Assembly: GCA_050692555.1 (NCBI GenBank)
Contig: JBOGVS010000053.1
Location: forward strand, 1 to 14,073
Direction: 5' to 3'
Source: DAITPV01 sp050692555
GTDB taxonomy: Bacteria > Actinomycetota > UBA4738 > CALAEC01
DNA: 14,073 nucleotides
Shown here: positions 11,929 through 14,073 of the stretch, in pieces
Layout: every line of letters begins with the position of its first letter
Numbering within the stretch: position 1 is the first letter of the stretch
Position numbers and translations under genes: made by a program
The notes under the pieces: generated by a model
Seen by the model: only the letters and a program-made list of their open reading frames with translations
What the model was told of the DNA's origin: nothing
Database searches by the model: none

Positions 11929-13091
11929 GTCACGCGGACGAGCAGCCTCCCGCCGTGCACCATCAGCAGGGCGGCGCCGGCGGTGACGGCCAGGTTGCCC
12001 ATGGCCGCCCCGATCGCTCCGGTGGACACCGCGAGGACCATCGGCCAGCCCCGGAGGTCGGCCACCAGCCAGGCATGGCGCAGGCCCGCGTACGCCAGGA
12101 AGGCCGCCAGGGCCCACACCGGCAAGACGGCGAGGACCAGGGGCACCTGGGAAGCGAACAACAACCCGAGCACCAGGAAGGCTCCCCCCAGCAGGACGTT
12201 CATGCCCGCCGTTCGGGCGCCCAGGCGAACGTGCGCGGTGAGGCCCCCAGCCCCGTGGCACATGGGCATCCCCCCGATCACCGCGGCCACCACGTTGCCG
12301 GCGCCACAGGACAGGCACACCGACGTCGGCGTGACACGGCGGGCTCGATCGCCGAAATAGTCGCGGGCCAGGTCCGACACCGCGACCACCGCGTTGCCGA
12401 ACGTCAGAGGAAGCTGGGGAACCACCAGCAGCAAGAACGCCGAGCTGAACGCCGACGGTGGCGGGAGCTCGAGGCGCGGGAATCGCAGCTCCGGGCCCCC
12501 AAAGGACGGATGGGCCACCAGCCATGCCGCCAGGATGCCCCCAGCCATCAGGGCCAGGGCCGCGCCGTACCGGCCTCCGCGAGCAGCCCACGTCACCCAT
12601 ACGAACGCGGCCAGGGCCAGGACTACCGGCCACGGCGACGCGGGGACGCCGGCGAACACTCCAGGAGGCTCGAGGGCCAGGCGAGCCGCGGCCACCACCA
12701 GCAGGGCACCCACCCCGAACTGGAGGGCGCGAACGACGGGCTTGGTGAACAGCCGGGCCAGGAGATCCGCCACCCGGCCGACCGACAGCAGCAACAAGAA
12801 CACCGCGATCTCCAGCCCCGCCGCGTGGATGACGTCCGGCGAGAGACCCTCGGCCACGGCCACGGCCGCGAGCGCCTTCAGGGGCTGGACGGGGAACGGC
12901 ACCCGAAACACCAGGCCGGCCAAGAGAACCAGGAGCCCGGCCCCGACCATGACGGCGCCGGGATCGAGCCCGTTCACCAGGACCAGCGATGCCGCCAGCG
13001 GGACCATGACCCCCAGGTCGGCCATCGCGCCGGTGGCCTCCCCCAGCCCGAGCCCAAACACCCGGGGTCGTGCGGCCGTCCGGTCAGCCAC
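11862..13091 (-). CDS. MOT1-type molybdate transporter
   Basis: A 409-residue polytopic membrane protein with about 10-12 hydrophobic segments. Diagnostic phrases of the MOT1/SulP-related molybdate transporters are PVQPLKA (67-73), the GNAVVAVSD segment (232-240) and GGMPMCHGAGGLTAHVRLGARTAG (273-296). It would import molybdate as a single-component carrier, unlike the ModABC system. A CLSC pair (259-262) just before the GGMPMCHG loop is not something I recall as a family feature. GTG 13091 overlaps the moaA stop by eight bases, so the two are coupled. The C-terminus after about residue 385 is Gly/Ser/Thr-rich and lies opposite the end of the unknown gene (67-base tail-to-tail overlap). Its place beside moaA and near two molybdenum enzymes strongly supports the molybdate assignment over sulfate. 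Confidence 0.85.
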   Translation of the reverse strand: MADRTAARPRVFGLGLGEATGAMADLGVMVPLAASLVLVNGLDPGAVMVGAGLLVLLAGLVFRVPFPVQPLKALAAVAVAEGLSPDVIHAAGLEIAVFLLLLSVGRVADLLARLFTKPVVRALQFGVGALLVVAAARLALEPPGVFAGVPASPWPVVLALAAFVWVTWAARGGRYGAALALMAGGILAAWLVAHPSFGGPELRFPRLELPPPSAFSSAFLLLVVPQLPLTFGNAVVAVSDLARDYFGDRARRVTPTSVCLSCGAGNVVAAVIGGMPMCHGAGGLTAHVRLGARTAGMNVLLGGAFLVLGLLFASQVPLVLAVLPVWALAAFLAYAGLRHAWLVADLRGWPMVLAVSTGAIGAAMGNLAVTAGAALLMVHGGRLLVRVTQPAGNGPRGPGSYATSSNTSS

Positions 13092-14073
13092 CGATCTGGG
13101 ACATGCTCCGGCCGGGGCGGACGAAGTCCTTCCGGCCGATGTGGTGCCCCGCCCACTTCGCTCCCACCGCGGCGCGGATCAGGGCTTCGAGATCGTCGTC
13201 GGAGGCGCCCTCACGGAGGGGCCCGCGGAGGTCGGTCTCCTCCACCGCGAACAGGCATGAACGAAACTGGCCGTCGGCGGTGATCCGGATGCGGTTGCAC
13301 GACTCGCAGAACGGCTCGCTCACCGAGGAGACGAACCCGACGCCGCCGGGGGCGCCGTCGGCGAACCGGAACGACGACGCCGGCTGGACGTGGCCGTTCG
13401 CCGGCACCAGAGGAAACTCCTGCTCGATCCGTTCCCGGAGCGACCTAGAGGGGACCACCTTTGAGGGCTGCCACCGCTCTTCGGCGTCGAGGGGCATGTA
13501 CTCGATGAACCTGACCTCCACCGCCGCGTGCCGGGACAGGCGGGCGAACCCCACGACCTCGTCGTCGTTCACGCCCCCGATCACCACGCAATTCACCTTG
13601 ACCGGGTCCAGCCCCGCCTCTCGCGCGGCCCGAAGGCCCGCCAGGACCCGGTCCAGGGCGTCGCGCCGAGTCATCTCGGCGAATCGGTGCCGGAGCAGCG
13701 AGTCGCAGGAGACCGTGACCCGGTCCAGCCCCGCGTCCTTGAGCGTCGTGGCCAGGCGGTCCAGCAGATAGCCGTTCGTGGTCAGTGAGATGTCCAGCGA
13801 CGATAAGGTGGCCCGGACCCTCCGCACGATCTCCGGAAGCTCGGGTCGAACGGTGGGCTCGCCACCGGTCAACTTCACCTCCCGGATGCCCAGGCCCACA
13901 AGGAGTCGCACGATTCGCTCGATCTCTGAGGCGGTCAGGACGTCCTGCCGGGGGAGCCAGGGGAGCCCCTCGGCGGGCATGCAGTACGTGCACCGGAAGT
14001 TGCACTTGTCGGTGAGGGAGACCCTGAGGTCGGTGGCCACCCGGCCGAAGCCATCGACGAGCGGATCGCTCAT
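13084..14073 (-). CDS. moaA: GTP 3',8-cyclase MoaA
   Basis: MoaA is a radical SAM enzyme that converts GTP to 3',8-cyclo-7,8-dihydro-GTP, the first step of molybdopterin synthesis. The 329-residue protein has the N-terminal cluster CNFRCTYC (C24, C28, C31) in SLTDKCNFRCTYCMPAEGLP, KLTGGEPTVRPEL, the GTP-binding C-terminal cluster C256, C259 and C273 in FCESCNRIRITADGQFRSC, and the C-terminal GG tail (SMSQIGG) needed for activity in known MoaA. Length is normal. The usual VSLDSL phrase reads VSCDSL here. The ATG is the last base triplet of the window, so an earlier start or the promoter cannot be excluded. Its stop lies inside the first codons of the molybdate transporter gene. Confidence 0.95.
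   Translation of the reverse strand: MSDPLVDGFGRVATDLRVSLTDKCNFRCTYCMPAEGLPWLPRQDVLTASEIERIVRLLVGLGIREVKLTGGEPTVRPELPEIVRRVRATLSSLDISLTTNGYLLDRLATTLKDAGLDRVTVSCDSLLRHRFAEMTRRDALDRVLAGLRAAREAGLDPVKVNCVVIGGVNDDEVVGFARLSRHAAVEVRFIEYMPLDAEERWQPSKVVPSRSLRERIEQEFPLVPANGHVQPASSFRFADGAPGGVGFVSSVSEPFCESCNRIRITADGQFRSCLFAVEETDLRGPLREGASDDDLEALIRAAVGAKWAGHHIGRKDFVRPGRSMSQIGG

Noticed and set aside
11793..13283. 496-residue plus-strand ORF opposite the molybdate transporter
   Set aside because: Gln/His/Arg-rich shadow with no recognisable domain, while the opposite strand encodes clear membrane helices and family motifs.
1..14073. CRISPR arrays, tRNA or rRNA genes, riboswitches, phage or defence genes
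   Set aside because: No direct-repeat/spacer pattern, cloverleaf or rRNA-like stretch was seen, and no gene product resembles a defence or phage protein. The only repeat array is the RTX coding repeat.

Overview
The window is GC-rich, with strongly G/C-biased third codon positions, many GTG starts, and several start codons that sit 6-8 bases after a TAnnnT element with no Shine-Dalgarno sequence (a leaderless-mRNA pattern). With an F420-type luciferase-family oxidoreductase, a GerW-like protein and a MOT1-type molybdate carrier, this suggests an uncultured actinomycete-like bacterium (Actinomycetota). That is inference from style and gene content; there is no rRNA or other phylogenetic marker.

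Left part (1-2885). The left edge cuts into the first eight codons of a minus-strand gene that look like an IS1182-type transposase. Next is a secreted-type RTX/nonapeptide-repeat protein with no visible signal peptide, possibly because an insertion sequence landed in its 5' end. A LysE-like exporter and an LLM-class oxidoreductase form a coupled minus-strand pair. They are divergent from a marR-type regulator, and the 60-base region between them is a compact, nearly symmetrical double promoter with two operator-like palindromes. After marR comes a methyltransferase gene that stops abruptly after its SAM-binding motif.

Middle part (2886-7165). The methyltransferase remnant runs directly into a glutamate dehydrogenase gene that lacks its first codons, which looks like a deletion junction. 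Facing it is a minus-strand operon of a GerW/YtfJ-like protein, an ABC ATPase and an ABC-2 permease; the permease carries a one-base frameshift in a short homopolymer. An atypical adenylate kinase is divergent from this operon and converges on a small lipoprotein-like gene.

Right part (7273-14073). This half is dominated by molybdenum. A minus-strand operon encodes a 75-residue helical protein, a cytosolic sulfite-oxidase-like enzyme and a small Asp-box beta-propeller. Divergent from it is a membrane-anchored molybdopterin oxidoreductase, then an MFS exporter coupled to an unrecognised 224-residue protein. Converging on these are moaA (first step of molybdopterin synthesis) and a MOT1-type molybdate transporter, whose 3' end overlaps the unknown gene by 67 bases. 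Metal uptake, cofactor synthesis and two cofactor-using enzymes are therefore encoded within about 6 kb.

No tRNA, rRNA, CRISPR array or riboswitch was recognised, and no gene-free stretch exceeds about 130 bases.
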